The notes below the pieces were generated by a model. That model did no database searches. It was given only the letters and a program-made list of their open reading frames with translations, and was not told the DNA's origin. Source: Thermotogota bacterium (GTDB lineage Bacteria; Thermotogota; Thermotogae; Thermotogales; DSM-5069). From it: a DNA stretch of 64,000 nt. The stretch covers positions 1-64,000 of the forward strand of contig JAKPGA010000069.1 of the NCBI GenBank assembly GCA_029551145.1, written 5' to 3'. Below, piece by piece: positions 8,949 through 19,110 of this stretch. Both the position numbers and the translations under genes were made by a program. Within the stretch, counting starts at the first letter, position 1, and each line of letters opens with the position of its first letter.

Positions 8949-9233
8949 TTAAGACAGATCTGTCCTGGCAAGCTTGTCCAATATATATAATACGAAAGTG
9001 AAAAATATCACATTAGAGCAAACACGCATTTTGAAAGTATTTTTGAAGATTTTCTTCAGAAGGTCGTCTTCTCATGATTGTTCTGGGATTTAGTTGTGAC
9101 TAACTGAACAATGACCTTTAGCATATGCTAATGCTGCAAAAACAAAGATCTCAATCACCAAATGTGCAAACGTATAGCACCATGAGTTGGGATGGTGATC
9201 CTGCGCCAAATTACCATTCTGCCTTCGGTCAGC

Positions 9234-9902
9234 TCAGTCACCTTTCCAAAACCGGCAAAGTACTCTTGCAAGCTCGAGGTCTTTCGGCTTTGTGATCTTG
9301 AAACAATAAGAGTCACCTTCCACTAATCTGATCTTTTCACCACTCAAAAATACAGGCTTTGTACTATCTTCACCTTCGAAATCTTTCAAAGCATTGACAA
9401 CGATGTCATAACGGAAGGCCTGAGGTGTTTGAATTCGATACAAACCATCTCTTGGAATATAGGAGTTCACAAAATCATCTTTGAAGTAAGCAACCGTGTC
9501 AGTGATGGGGACGGCGGCAGTAGCTGCTCCAAAGACTTTCGCTTCTTCGATTACCTTCTCCAGCAGACTCACACTCAGAAAAGGTCTCGCTGCGTCGTGA
9601 AAGACAACGATCGATGGACTGACACTTCTCAGAAAATCGAGTGCTATCACAGAGGTCTGATGCCTTGTCTCTCCACCAGTCAATATCCATCTTACCTTTC
9701 TGAAGCCTTCAACCATCTGTGAAATGCGTTCTGCATACCCTTGAGGTATCATCACAAGGCAGGAGTCTATCAGCGCCGACTTTTCAAAGGCAGAAAGCGA
9801 ATACTGAATAACGGGACGATCACAGATTTTGCAGAACTGTTTTGGTATCTGTGAGTTTATACGGGTGCTTCTACCCGCAGCCATTATTATGCCTATTGTC
9901 AT
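9234..9902 (-). CDS. ispD: 2-C-methyl-D-erythritol 4-phosphate cytidylyltransferase
   Basis: MTIGIIMAAGRSTRINSQIPKQF..., VVFHDAARPFLS, IQTPQAFRYD. Confidence 0.93.
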   Translation of the reverse strand: MTIGIIMAAGRSTRINSQIPKQFCKICDRPVIQYSLSAFEKSALIDSCLVMIPQGYAERISQMVEGFRKVRWILTGGETRHQTSVIALDFLRSVSPSIVVFHDAARPFLSVSLLEKVIEEAKVFGAATAAVPITDTVAYFKDDFVNSYIPRDGLYRIQTPQAFRYDIVVNALKDFEGEDSTKPVFLSGEKIRLVEGDSYCFKITKPKDLELARVLCRFWKGD

Positions 9903-9947
9903 CTTTTCATCACCATATGTTACAATAACACAAAGGGGGAGTGTTGT

Positions 9948-10544
9948 GTGGTGGATACAAAGAAATTAGAGAGTATTATTTCGCAGATTTCAGGTGTCAC
10001 AGCCGTTCGAATAGTGCCAGATGGAGATAATCTGAGAGAAATCCATGTAATAGCCGATTCAGCCAAGAATCCCAAGCAAGTTGTTCGTGATGTAGAAACA
10101 GCAATATTGGCGTCGACTGGACTGAGAATAGATAGAAAGATAATAAGTGTTGCTCAGATGGCTGGTGAAGTCCATGCTCGTCCTGAGTACGTTATATCTT
10201 CTTTGACAACAGAGGACCTTGGCAAGAATCTGCGTGTGGCTGTTAGCGTAGAACATGGTGAGGACAGATATGAAGGCTCTGCCGAAGGGGCAAAGACGAG
10301 CATTCAAAGACTCAAAACCGCTGCAGCAGCCGTGATTTCAGCATTCGACGAACTGACCGAAAGTATCTATTCAGTTGATGATGTACGGATCATTACACTG
10401 GCGGGCAAAGAGTTTCTTGTGTGCCACATAACCAAACTTGACGGCGGCAAAGAAAGAAGTCTGATAGGCAGCGCAGAGCTTGAAAAAGATCCGCTCTTAG
10501 CTGCCGCGAACGCTGCTCTTGAAGTCCTGGTCAGATTTCAGTAA
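9948..10544 (+). CDS. Conserved hypothetical protein (GTG start)
   Basis: Preceded by a GGGGGAG SD; ISGVTAVRIVPDGDNLREIHVIADSAKNPKQVVRDVETAI is a recognisable conserved bacterial hypothetical family. Confidence 0.8.
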   Translation: MVDTKKLESIISQISGVTAVRIVPDGDNLREIHVIADSAKNPKQVVRDVETAILASTGLRIDRKIISVAQMAGEVHARPEYVISSLTTEDLGKNLRVAVSVEHGEDRYEGSAEGAKTSIQRLKTAAAAVISAFDELTESIYSVDDVRIITLAGKEFLVCHITKLDGGKERSLIGSAELEKDPLLAAANAALEVLVRFQ

Positions 10545-11171
10545 GTCTTTGCTATCGCAGTATTCAATCACAACCTTTCTGTATGGCTCGATGCCGATCG
10601 AATAACTCTTTATGTCTCGATAACTTTTGGCGATCTCGTGAACGACCCGCCTTTCAAAAGCAAACATCGGATCTAAAACGACTTTGCCTTTGTTACTCCT
10701 CACACGATCAATAACTTGCCTGACCATGTGTTCCAGGCTCTTTTTTCTTCTTTCTCTGTACTCACCCGCATCGACTATCACAGACAGTTTTGTGTCGCTC
10801 AGTCTGTTCAAGTAGATTGTGGCAATGTGTTGTAATGCAGCGAGAGTTTTCCCATGTTTGCCAATCAGTCTACCAAGATCTCTCCCCTCCAGTTCGACCG
10901 AGAACCTCCTACCGGCATACTGTACATTGACATTGATATCTCCGTAGGTGTTCAAAATATGATTCATGAATTGCTCAAGTCTTCTTTTATAAAAATCGCT
11001 CTTGATCGTTATTTCGACAACTGCTTCCTTAGCCATGAGACCGAAAAAGCCCTTTGAACCTTTTTCCACAACTGCACACTCGAATTCATCATCCCTTAGA
11101 TCTAATTGCTTTTTCACCTTCTCAACAGCATCCGTTACAGTGGGTCCCGTGGCTCTCAATTTCCTCACCAA
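10497..11171 (-). CDS. jag: Jag/KhpB (EloR) family RNA-binding protein with KH and R3H domains
   Basis: Jag-N-like MVRKLRATGPTVTDAVEKVKKQL, GRDLGRLIGKHGKTLAALQHI (KH), R3H-like C-terminus; downstream of yidC. Confidence 0.9.
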   Translation of the reverse strand: MVRKLRATGPTVTDAVEKVKKQLDLRDDEFECAVVEKGSKGFFGLMAKEAVVEITIKSDFYKRRLEQFMNHILNTYGDINVNVQYAGRRFSVELEGRDLGRLIGKHGKTLAALQHIATIYLNRLSDTKLSVIVDAGEYRERRKKSLEHMVRQVIDRVRSNKGKVVLDPMFAFERRVVHEIAKSYRDIKSYSIGIEPYRKVVIEYCDSKDLLKSDQDFKSSVRGS

Positions 11172-11181
11172 TTCTCACCCC

Positions 11182-12513
11182 TTAAGCCTTAGGCCTCAAA
11201 CCAAGCAATTCTCTGGTCGTTATGCCTTTGATTTTGTAGCGTTTATATATGTAATATGTGATAACAAGCTGAATAACTGTGTTGAGCGTGTAATACAAAA
11301 ACAGACCACTTGGTAGTCCAACAAACAGGAAAGGAAAGATTACTGACATAAGGATCCCCTGCCAAGCACTTCTTGTGTCCTGACTGGTTATCAATGTGTT
11401 GTAGTAACTTGCGACGATCGTTATGATTATGAACAACGCGTTTGGCCCAAAACCTCCAATCGAGAGATCGTTCCAGAACAGGAATCTGCTTCCAAAGGCG
11501 AATTCTTCCTGAAAGTATCTTATCACCGCGTAGAGCAGGAAGAATATCGGGAGTTGAATCAGTAACATTAAACATCCGCTCGCGGGGTTGACACCTTCTT
11601 CCTTGTAGACCTTCATTAGTTCTTCTTGCTGCTTGGTAGGATCTTTATATTTCTTTCTTACCGCTTCAACCTTCGGCTGAAGTTTTCTCATCTTTATCAT
11701 CGATTTTGTCTGCGCGTGGTACAGTGGATACAAGACAAGCCTAACTATGACGGTGAAGACAACTATTGTCCAACCGAAATTCTTTGTCAGTTCAAACAGC
11801 CACCAGAAGAACCATACGAGTGGATAAAAGAACGGATCGTACCAAGCAGAACTACCGCTTATTTTCTTTATCGTGTCCAGCAAAACAGGATAGTCATCTG
11901 CGAATAGTTTTTTGAGAAAGATCCTTTTATAGGGTGCCATATGAACAAGCACCTTCCCGAATCCACTAACAGTGAGTTTATTGGAAACCAGTTTCGAGCC
12001 ATTCGTTTTTGAAATGGAGATGATCCTGTTTTTTGGTGCAAAGGACAGAAAATAATCTTTGACAGCACGATCATTTTCCTCATACCACACCCTTGGCAGT
12101 GTCACAACTACAGAATCTGCGCTTTCAATTTCCACAGTGATGACATACTCAGGTGCATTTTTGAAGGTTAGGATTTTTCGAACACCATTCTCGTACTCAT
12201 AGATCACCGACAAGTCACCAGAATAGGTATTTGGAGCTATCATGGTTCCCTTGACAGTGGAACTGAGGAGATTCAAAGGTGAACCATCGATGGAAAATAA
12301 CTCCAGCCCATCACCATCAGCTTGAAAGATGTGGAGTTTTCTGTCAATTGTGAGATAAACATTTACAAGATCGCCTTTAGTGTTCAGCTCAAATTCATTG
12401 AACCTTGTGGTGACCTTAAGTCCGTTTTCAAGATTTGTCACCTGAATTTCGTTCTTCGGGAAAGCCACAACCATGAGAATGGTGATTAGTATCAAGACAA
12501 TCGATTTTCTCAA
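11182..12513 (-). CDS. yidC: Membrane protein insertase YidC/Oxa1
   Basis: [74 protein letters not shown]. Confidence 0.95.
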   Translation of the reverse strand: MRKSIVLILITILMVVAFPKNEIQVTNLENGLKVTTRFNEFELNTKGDLVNVYLTIDRKLHIFQADGDGLELFSIDGSPLNLLSSTVKGTMIAPNTYSGDLSVIYEYENGVRKILTFKNAPEYVITVEIESADSVVVTLPRVWYEENDRAVKDYFLSFAPKNRIISISKTNGSKLVSNKLTVSGFGKVLVHMAPYKRIFLKKLFADDYPVLLDTIKKISGSSAWYDPFFYPLVWFFWWLFELTKNFGWTIVVFTVIVRLVLYPLYHAQTKSMIKMRKLQPKVEAVRKKYKDPTKQQEELMKVYKEEGVNPASGCLMLLIQLPIFFLLYAVIRYFQEEFAFGSRFLFWNDLSIGGFGPNALFIIITIVASYYNTLITSQDTRSAWQGILMSVIFPFLFVGLPSGLFLYYTLNTVIQLVITYYIYKRYKIKGITTRELLGLRPKA

Positions 12514-12749
12514 GTCGATCTCCTCCTCAACGTGAATTTCTCTGGCACAGGATCATGCCCTCCTGGATTTAGAGGATTGCACCTGATTATTCTTTTCAGT
12601 GCAAGATAGCCTCCTTTGATCACTCCGAAACGCTCGATTGCCTGCATGGCATAAGTTGAGCAGGTAGGAGTGAACCTACATGTTGGTGGTTTCAGTGGAG
12701 AGATATATCTTTGATAGAAGCGTATCAACGACACAAATAACCTTTTCAT
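12510..12749 (-). CDS. yidD: Membrane protein insertion efficiency factor YidD
   Basis: [59 protein letters not shown]. Confidence 0.95.
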   Translation of the reverse strand: MKRLFVSLIRFYQRYISPLKPPTCRFTPTCSTYAMQAIERFGVIKGGYLALKRIIRCNPLNPGGHDPVPEKFTLRRRST

Positions 12750-13117
12750 TTACCGATCCTCTTCAGCAAAGAATAAAGTTCCTCTTGGACAAAAAAGTAA
12801 GACAACTTTTCAAAGACTTCTGACAGGGCCTTCCGAGGAAGAATGATCAAATCAAATCCCTTTGCCAATTCGTTTTTCATCGTTCTGTAAGCTTCCTTTA
12901 CCCAACGCCGAACTTTATTTCTGTCATGAGCCTTACCAAACTTCTTCTTGACCATCACAGCGATTCTGTTGTAATCAAGTCCATTCTCGACAAACATAAC
13001 AGTGAAAAAATCACTTTGAAGAACCTTTCCCTGTCGGAACACCCTGTCAAAGTCCTTCGTATGTCTGAGACGCTCTGCTCTTGGCAGCGAAAAATCGTTC
13101 AAACAGCGAGTCTCCAT
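12746..13117 (-). CDS. rnpA: Ribonuclease P protein component
   Basis: [16 protein letters not shown]..., [22 protein letters not shown]. Confidence 0.94.
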   Translation of the reverse strand: METRCLNDFSLPRAERLRHTKDFDRVFRQGKVLQSDFFTVMFVENGLDYNRIAVMVKKKFGKAHDRNKVRRWVKEAYRTMKNELAKGFDLIILPRKALSEVFEKLSYFFVQEELYSLLKRIGK

Positions 13118-13233
13118 CTACCTCTTGCACGCCTTCGAGCCAGAACCTTACGACCCGACGGTGTCCTCGATCTCACCAAAAAGCCGTGAGTTTTCTGCCG
13201 CTTTCTGCGATTAGGTTGATAGGTTCTTTTCAT
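13099..13233 (-). CDS. rpmH: 50S ribosomal protein L34 (44 aa; absent from the supplied ORF track)
   Basis: Minus strand translates to [44 protein letters not shown]. Confidence 0.97.
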   Translation of the reverse strand: MKRTYQPNRRKRQKTHGFLVRSRTPSGRKVLARRRARGRWRLAV

Positions 13234-13299
13234 CCTCGATCCTCCTTCTGCATCTTGTGATAGCCTTTGTCATTTTACCACAGAACTATAATACTCTTG

Positions 13300-14352
13300 T
13301 CAACCAACTCTATTTCTAATCATACCAATTGCCGACGCTATTGCCAACGCCCTTTTTTCACCTATGCCGTCCACAGATTGAAGGGTGTCAATGGTCGCTT
13401 GACTCAATGATCTGAGATCTCTAAAGGTCTTGACAACCTTTGTAGAAACACTTATGGGAATCTTTGCGTTGTACTTCAAGACTCTGTAACCCCGTGCATA
13501 GGAAGTAACCTCTCCTGCTTGGGTCAAGCTCTGAATGTCTATGTCGAGTGTTCGAATGATTTTCAAAAGCGAGATTTCCCTATCTTGGCTGAGTCGCTCA
13601 ATTATTTGACGAGCCTGATCTAATTCCATATCTTTCTGGGAATAGTCCATCACCAACAGACAAGTTATGTCCTCAACATCTTTCAAGATTTCTTCCAGCT
13701 GCATCTTCATCAATCTGCCTTCTTCTCCAAGTTCTACCAAATAGGGAAAGATCTCTTCATAAGTCCTCATTATTGTCAGTGCCTTTTCTATAGCACGTGC
13801 GACATCGTATATTGAAACGCCTGAGTGAAACTCATTGATTTCTATCTCGGAAAGGAGCTTGTCGAAGTTCGTTCTGTACTTCTCGAGAGTATTTATAGCC
13901 TGCGATACCCTTGCCATCAAAATGCGTGCGTCGTTCATCACATATTTGTACTGACCACAGTAAAGTGAGATCACATTTCTTCTCTTAGATATTGCAACGA
14001 CCATCTGCCCCGTTTGTTTTGCCACTCGCTCAGCCGTTCGATGCCTCATACCCGTTTCTATGGTTGGAATCATTGGATCTGGTACGAGATGTACGTTCGC
14101 GAAAAGTATCTTCGAGAGATCTGAGGAGATGACAACTGCACCGTCCATCTTTGCCAATTCATACAGCCTCTCCGGAGAAAAAGTGCAGTCCAGATCGAAT
14201 CCTCCCTGGATGATGTCCTCGTATTTTTGTGGATCATCAACAAAGAACAGTAATGCGCCCAAGTTCGCCGATATAATATCGTCCAGAGCCTTTCTCAGTT
14301 TCGTTCCCGGAGAAAGAAGGGCAATCTTACTGAGAAGTTCATCTGGTATCAG
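13300..14352 (-). CDS. disA: DNA integrity scanning protein DisA / diadenylate cyclase, probable CTG start
   Basis: MDGAVVISSD, HRTAERVAKQTGQMVVAISKRRN, C-terminal HhH GIGEKRALAIA. Extending the frame to CTG at 14352 gives (M)IPDELLSKIALLSPGTKLRKALDDIISANLGALLFFVDDP. Confidence 0.88.
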   Translation of the reverse strand: MIPDELLSKIALLSPGTKLRKALDDIISANLGALLFFVDDPQKYEDIIQGGFDLDCTFSPERLYELAKMDGAVVISSDLSKILFANVHLVPDPMIPTIETGMRHRTAERVAKQTGQMVVAISKRRNVISLYCGQYKYVMNDARILMARVSQAINTLEKYRTNFDKLLSEIEINEFHSGVSIYDVARAIEKALTIMRTYEEIFPYLVELGEEGRLMKMQLEEILKDVEDITCLLVMDYSQKDMELDQARQIIERLSQDREISLLKIIRTLDIDIQSLTQAGEVTSYARGYRVLKYNAKIPISVSTKVVKTFRDLRSLSQATIDTLQSVDGIGEKRALAIASAIGMIRNRVG

Positions 14353-14353
14353 A

Positions 14354-15673
14354 TCAACTCACCCCCAAGGCTTTACATAATTCTTGCACCGAGTACACCT
14401 TCTGGATATTGCTATCCCTGAATTCTGTGTTCTTGGGAACAATTATAGGACCAACACCAATTTTCTTGAGCGCGTCGATTCTGGATTTCATACGATGAAC
14501 GCGTTTGAGTGACCCATCCAGACTCACTTCACCGATCAACGCCGTTCTGCCCAACTGCTTATCCAGCATTGATGACAAAAGTGCACCCACAACTGCTGCG
14601 TCAATCCCAGGATCTGTGATTTTCAGACCACCAAGTATATTGACATAGACATCGTGTGATTCTATGGGCAAATGCATATGTCTGCCTATCACTGCTATCA
14701 ACAAAAGAAGCCTTGTCATCTCAAAGCCATTGCTCACACGCCTTGGCATATTGCTTTTGGTCCTTGAAACAAGTGCTTGAACCTGTATTACAAAGGAACG
14801 AGAGCCTTCAACTGCACATGTTAGGCAATTTCCTGGTAACTGATCTTCAGCATCGTAAAAGGCTGGGTTCACTACCTGCTTTAGACCATCTTCGGTCATC
14901 TCAAAGATCGCGACTTCTCCTGAAGGACCAAAACGGTTTTTCATAGTTCTCAGGATTCTCAGTTCGGTGTTGCGCTCTCCTTCAAAATAGATAACCGTGT
15001 CTACCAGATGTTCGACCAATTTGGGACCAGATATTTCTCCACTCTTGGTTATATGTGCTATCAGTATGCTTGGAATAGATAACTGTTTGCATTTCTCGAT
15101 AATTTTCTCGGCACAAGTGCGGATTTGCAAGATACTCCCAGGATAAGTTCCCACTTCCGGTGAATACATCGTTTGAAGCGAATCAATTACAAGCAATGAG
15201 TAAGTATCATCAAGTAGATCAAGCACTTGTTCCAGGTCGTTTTCAGGACACACCATGATATTCTCCAGTCCATCGCGGTAAAGCCTCTGAGCTCTTACAG
15301 CTATCTGGTCTGCTGATTCCTCAGCGGCGACATACAGAGCTTTCAATCCATTCTCCGAAAAATAATTGCATATCTCAAGGGCAAGAGTACTCTTACCGAC
15401 ACCAGGTTCTCCACCGAGCAAGAGCACTTGACCCGGCAAGATCCCTCCTGCGAGAGCTGCATCGAGTTCGCTGAAACCAGTACCCAGCCTTTTAACATTC
15501 CCAGCCGATTTCAGAGTTTCCTGCAGGCTGACAACCGATGCTCTGCCCTTTCTTGCTGCCTCTGCTTTGAACTCAGTAGCGGTATTCCATTCACCACAAC
15601 TGGGACATTTGCCGAACCATTTTACCGATTCATAACCACATTTGCTGCAGACAAAGTAATTCTTTTCTCTCAT
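14354..15673 (-). CDS. radA: DNA repair protein RadA/Sms
   Basis: Zinc finger CSKCGYESVKWFGKCPSCGEWNT, GGEPGVGKST, KNRFG motif. Confidence 0.95.
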   Translation of the reverse strand: MREKNYFVCSKCGYESVKWFGKCPSCGEWNTATEFKAEAARKGRASVVSLQETLKSAGNVKRLGTGFSELDAALAGGILPGQVLLLGGEPGVGKSTLALEICNYFSENGLKALYVAAEESADQIAVRAQRLYRDGLENIMVCPENDLEQVLDLLDDTYSLLVIDSLQTMYSPEVGTYPGSILQIRTCAEKIIEKCKQLSIPSILIAHITKSGEISGPKLVEHLVDTVIYFEGERNTELRILRTMKNRFGPSGEVAIFEMTEDGLKQVVNPAFYDAEDQLPGNCLTCAVEGSRSFVIQVQALVSRTKSNMPRRVSNGFEMTRLLLLIAVIGRHMHLPIESHDVYVNILGGLKITDPGIDAAVVGALLSSMLDKQLGRTALIGEVSLDGSLKRVHRMKSRIDALKKIGVGPIIVPKNTEFRDSNIQKVYSVQELCKALGVS

Positions 15674-18120
15674 CTCTTGAGAACACCTGTTCTGTGTTTT
15701 CTTTTGAGAAATTTCAGCCCGTTCTCGCCAGCTTTGCAGATCACCGTATCTGCCGAACCGAACTTTCCTTTGAGAATCTCTTCAGCGAGCGGGTCTTCAA
15801 GATATTGCTGGATAGCCCTTTTCAGAGGTCTGGCACCAAAGATTGGGTCATACCCTTTTTGAATGAGAAATTCCTTAGCCTCTTTGGTCAACTTCAACGT
15901 GATTCCTTTTCCTTCAAGCCTTTCTTGAACATCAGAAACCAGTATGTCGATAATTTTTTCTATATGTTCTCGTGTCAGTGAGTGGAAAACTATGACTTCA
16001 TCTATCCTGTTGAGAAATTCAGGTCTAAAGGTTTTCTTAACTTCTTCCAAGACCAAGTTTTTCATCTCTTGGTAATCCTTCTGTGCATCCTCTGAGGAAA
16101 CAAATCCCATAGTCTTTTTGGATTTGTTTATCAAATTACCTCCAATGTTACTTGTCATCACAACGATCGTATTCTTGAAATCAACCTCTCTTCCCTGAGA
16201 ATCTGTCAGTCTCCCATCATCCATTATCTGCAGAAGAATATTGAACACATCGGGATGCGCTTTCTCTATCTCGTCGAACAAGATAACCGAGAAAGGTCTT
16301 CTTCTGACTCTTTCGGTGAGCGTTCCACCTTCTTCATAACCAACGTATCCAGGAGGTGCTCCGATGAGTCTTGATACAGAGAATCGCTCCATGTACTCGC
16401 TCATATCAAACCTAAGCAATGCCTTTTCATCACCGAACAAGTGAGTGGCAAGGACCTTTGTGAGCTCGGTCTTTCCAACACCGGTTGGTCCAAGGAATAG
16501 AAAGACACCTATAGGCCTTCTCGGATCCTTCAAACCACTTCTTGCTCTCCTTATGGCTTTTGAAATGGCCTTTATGGCCTCGTCTTGGCCCACTATTCTT
16601 TGATGCAAAGCCTTCTCCAAGCTCAAAAGCTTCATGCTCTCGCTTTCTTCAAGCTTCATCAAAGGTATGCCAGTCCACCCAGAAACAACCTCCGCGATTT
16701 GATCTACATCAACAGTCACAATCATTGATTCAATGGATTTTCGCCACTGTTCATATCTGTCTGTGTACTGTTGACTCAGAATTCTCTCCTGTTCTTTGAG
16801 CTCTGCTGCCTTTTCATAATCTTGGTTCAGTACCGCGAGTTCTTTGTTTGATTTGACATCTTCGAGTTGTTTTTTCAGTTCCTGCAAATCGGCTGGAATC
16901 ACAAAGCTCCTCAATCGAGCCCTGGCTGCGGCTTCATCTATGACATCAATAGCCTTGTCGGGCAAGAAATGGTCTGTTATGTATCTTTTTGAGAGGTAGA
17001 CTGCGGCCTCAAGTGCACTGTCTGTATATCTGACCCTGTGGTGCGATTCATATTTGTACCTGAGCCCTTTCAGTATATTCAGAGTCTCGTCAGTCGTAGG
17101 CTCTCTAACATAGATTTTCTGGAATCTTCTCTCAAGTGCAGCATCTTTTTCTATGTATTTTCTGTACTCATCTGGAGTTGTGGCACCTATACACCTGATT
17201 TCACCACGTGCAAGGGCTGGTTTCAATATGTTTGCGGCGTCCACAGCACCCTCTGCAGAACCGGCTCCAACTATGGTATGGACTTCATCTATGAAAAGGA
17301 TGATGTTGGGATCTTTGGTAACGATCTGCAGCAGTTTCTTCATCCTCTTTTCGAACTCACCGCGGTATTTCGTTCCAGCGACGAGTGCGGCTACATCGAG
17401 CGAGAATATCGTCTTACGTTTGAGAGGTTCTGGGACCTCACCTGCGACGATCCTCTGTGCAAGCCCTTCCACTATTGCCGTCTTCCCAATTCCTGGTTCA
17501 CCGATGAGAACTGGATTGTTTTTCTTTCTTCGAACAAGTACCTGCATGACCCTTTCTATTTCCTCTTCTCTTCCTATCACCGGGTCCAACTGATTTTTCG
17601 TCGCAAGAGCAGTTAGGTCGATACCAAATCCCTCTAAGTGCCTTACCGATGCATTTTCAATTGTCCTGTCACCTTCGAACTCTGTGCTTTTTGGCGAGGC
17701 ATTCTCCACTATCACCTTTCTCAGAGTTCCAAGGTCGATGCCCATCTTTCTAAGCACATGGACGGCTATGCCTTCTCCTTCTCTTATAATTCCAAGTAAT
17801 ATATGCTCAGGATGGATTTTGTCACTGCCAAGATATTTTGCCTCTTCATAAGCCATCTCGATCACTCTTTTTGCACGTGGTGTCATCTGTGGGGAACTTG
17901 AAAATCCTCGCATGCCCATACCGACCATTGAGATTACCTCATTCTTAGTCCGAGCATAGGTTATACCCATCTCTGCAAATGCGTCGATAATAGGCAGATC
18001 CTGTTTGAGAATTGCCAGAAGTATATGTTCCGTTCCAACATATGAATGTCCCATTTCTTTGGCCTCATTCTGTGCCTCGACGAAAACCTGTGCTGACCTT
18101 TCGGAAAATCTATCGAACAT
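15670..18120 (-). CDS. clpC: ATP-dependent Clp protease ATP-binding subunit ClpC
   Basis: Clp-N repeats, two AAA+ modules ([32 protein letters not shown]), UVR-like middle region. Confidence 0.94.
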   Translation of the reverse strand: MFDRFSERSAQVFVEAQNEAKEMGHSYVGTEHILLAILKQDLPIIDAFAEMGITYARTKNEVISMVGMGMRGFSSSPQMTPRAKRVIEMAYEEAKYLGSDKIHPEHILLGIIREGEGIAVHVLRKMGIDLGTLRKVIVENASPKSTEFEGDRTIENASVRHLEGFGIDLTALATKNQLDPVIGREEEIERVMQVLVRRKKNNPVLIGEPGIGKTAIVEGLAQRIVAGEVPEPLKRKTIFSLDVAALVAGTKYRGEFEKRMKKLLQIVTKDPNIILFIDEVHTIVGAGSAEGAVDAANILKPALARGEIRCIGATTPDEYRKYIEKDAALERRFQKIYVREPTTDETLNILKGLRYKYESHHRVRYTDSALEAAVYLSKRYITDHFLPDKAIDVIDEAAARARLRSFVIPADLQELKKQLEDVKSNKELAVLNQDYEKAAELKEQERILSQQYTDRYEQWRKSIESMIVTVDVDQIAEVVSGWTGIPLMKLEESESMKLLSLEKALHQRIVGQDEAIKAISKAIRRARSGLKDPRRPIGVFLFLGPTGVGKTELTKVLATHLFGDEKALLRFDMSEYMERFSVSRLIGAPPGYVGYEEGGTLTERVRRRPFSVILFDEIEKAHPDVFNILLQIMDDGRLTDSQGREVDFKNTIVVMTSNIGGNLINKSKKTMGFVSSEDAQKDYQEMKNLVLEEVKKTFRPEFLNRIDEVIVFHSLTREHIEKIIDILVSDVQERLEGKGITLKLTKEAKEFLIQKGYDPIFGARPLKRAIQQYLEDPLAEEILKGKFGSADTVICKAGENGLKFLKRKHRTGVLKR

Positions 18121-18133
18121 CGTATCACCCCTT

Positions 18134-18712
18134 TCAAGTGAAGAAGCTTATCATCAGGGCCACCGTATTGTTTAGACAGTGTATTATCATTGGAGGTACG
18201 AGTGAACCAGAAATTTCCCGCACAACACTCAAAACCAGTGACATCACAAAGATCTGTGGAAAGATCTCAAATGGATGGAAGAGTGAGAAAAACAGTGCGC
18301 TGATCAATATAGTTGAGTTCATACTCATCTTCCTTCGAACGATTGACTGAGCGTAACCTCTGAAGGCCATTTCTTCCGAAACGGGCCCAAGAAGTGTTAT
18401 CACCAACGCTGTGATCAAATCGACATTTTGTACTTGGGCCGTTGTTCCAGCCGTTGGAAAAAGAACGGTGACCACCGCCATTAAAACATATATCAAAGGT
18501 AAAAACAAGACGCTTTTCAATATCCATTTTCCCTCTAACTTAAAGAGGCTCGACAACTTCTCGCCAGTTTTCAAGCTGAAATACAGACTCACCAAAAACA
18601 GGCCGGCATACCATATCACGATAAACCACATACTCGAAACATAGTATGCCATCATAGAACCTATCCAAAGCACTGTTAAAAAGATCAGAAACCTCAGTAT
18701 CGATTTACTCAT
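18134..18712 (-). CDS. CPBP family intramembrane metalloprotease (CAAX protease-like)
   Basis: Multi-TM, LGPVSEEMAFRGYAQSIV (EExxxR) and HPFEIFPQIF / HCLNN motifs. Confidence 0.88.
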   Translation of the reverse strand: MSKSILRFLIFLTVLWIGSMMAYYVSSMWFIVIWYAGLFLVSLYFSLKTGEKLSSLFKLEGKWILKSVLFLPLIYVLMAVVTVLFPTAGTTAQVQNVDLITALVITLLGPVSEEMAFRGYAQSIVRRKMSMNSTILISALFFSLFHPFEIFPQIFVMSLVLSVVREISGSLVPPMIIHCLNNTVALMISFFT

Positions 18713-18750
18713 TTTTCCAATTTCTCCTCAGTACAATTTTATCACACAAC

Positions 18751-18779
18751 AAAAACCAGCACCAATGCTCAGGTGCTGG
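18751..18779 (-). terminator. Intrinsic terminator downstream of rpsT
   Basis: Minus strand CCAGCACC-TGAGCATT-GGTGCTGG-TTTTTGTTGTG. Confidence 0.75.
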
Positions 18780-18826
18780 AACAGCTTAGAAAAACAGCCT
18801 AAACCTTCTTATAGAGTTTTTTACAC

Positions 18827-19093
18827 TCAGGCTCTTGTAGCCTTCATAAGGCGAGATTTTCTTCGAGCTGCCTGGTTCTTGTGAATGATTCCTTTGGAAG
18901 CTGCTCTATCAATTGATGAGATGGCTGCCTTTAGTAATTTGTCTATGTCCTCGCCTGATTCTTTTGTCTTAACAGCTTCAAGTAGTTTCTTTACCGCAGT
19001 CTTCATTTGCGTTTTGTAAGCCCTGTTTCTTGCTCTTCTCTCAAGTGCCTCTTCTGCTCTCTTCACAACAGATCTGCTTACTTTCTTAGCCAT
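18827..19093 (-). CDS. rpsT: 30S ribosomal protein S20
   Basis: RRARNRAYKTQMKTAVKKL...SSIDRAASKGIIHKNQAARRKSRLMKA. Confidence 0.94.
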   Translation of the reverse strand: MAKKVSRSVVKRAEEALERRARNRAYKTQMKTAVKKLLEAVKTKESGEDIDKLLKAAISSIDRAASKGIIHKNQAARRKSRLMKATRA

Positions 19094-19110
19094 CTATTCT
19101 TCCTCCCTCT

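Noticed and set aside
9094-9236. 47-codon open frame on the minus strand after ispD (ADRRQNGNLAQDHHPNSWCYTFAHLVIEIFVFAALAYAKGHCSVSHN*)
   Set aside because: Begins inside the end of ispD with no start codon or SD; could be a remnant but also chance. Only a BLASTX hit would justify a call.
13261-13310. TTGACA (13303-13298) and TAAAAT (13277-13272) as an rpmH promoter
   Set aside because: Spacer is 20 bp, outside the usual 16-18 range; not strong enough to list.
17038-17616. 192-aa + strand ORF (and the overlapping 146-aa ORF 17153..17593)
   Set aside because: Antisense to the conserved first AAA+ module of clpC; composition is a mirror of the coding strand.
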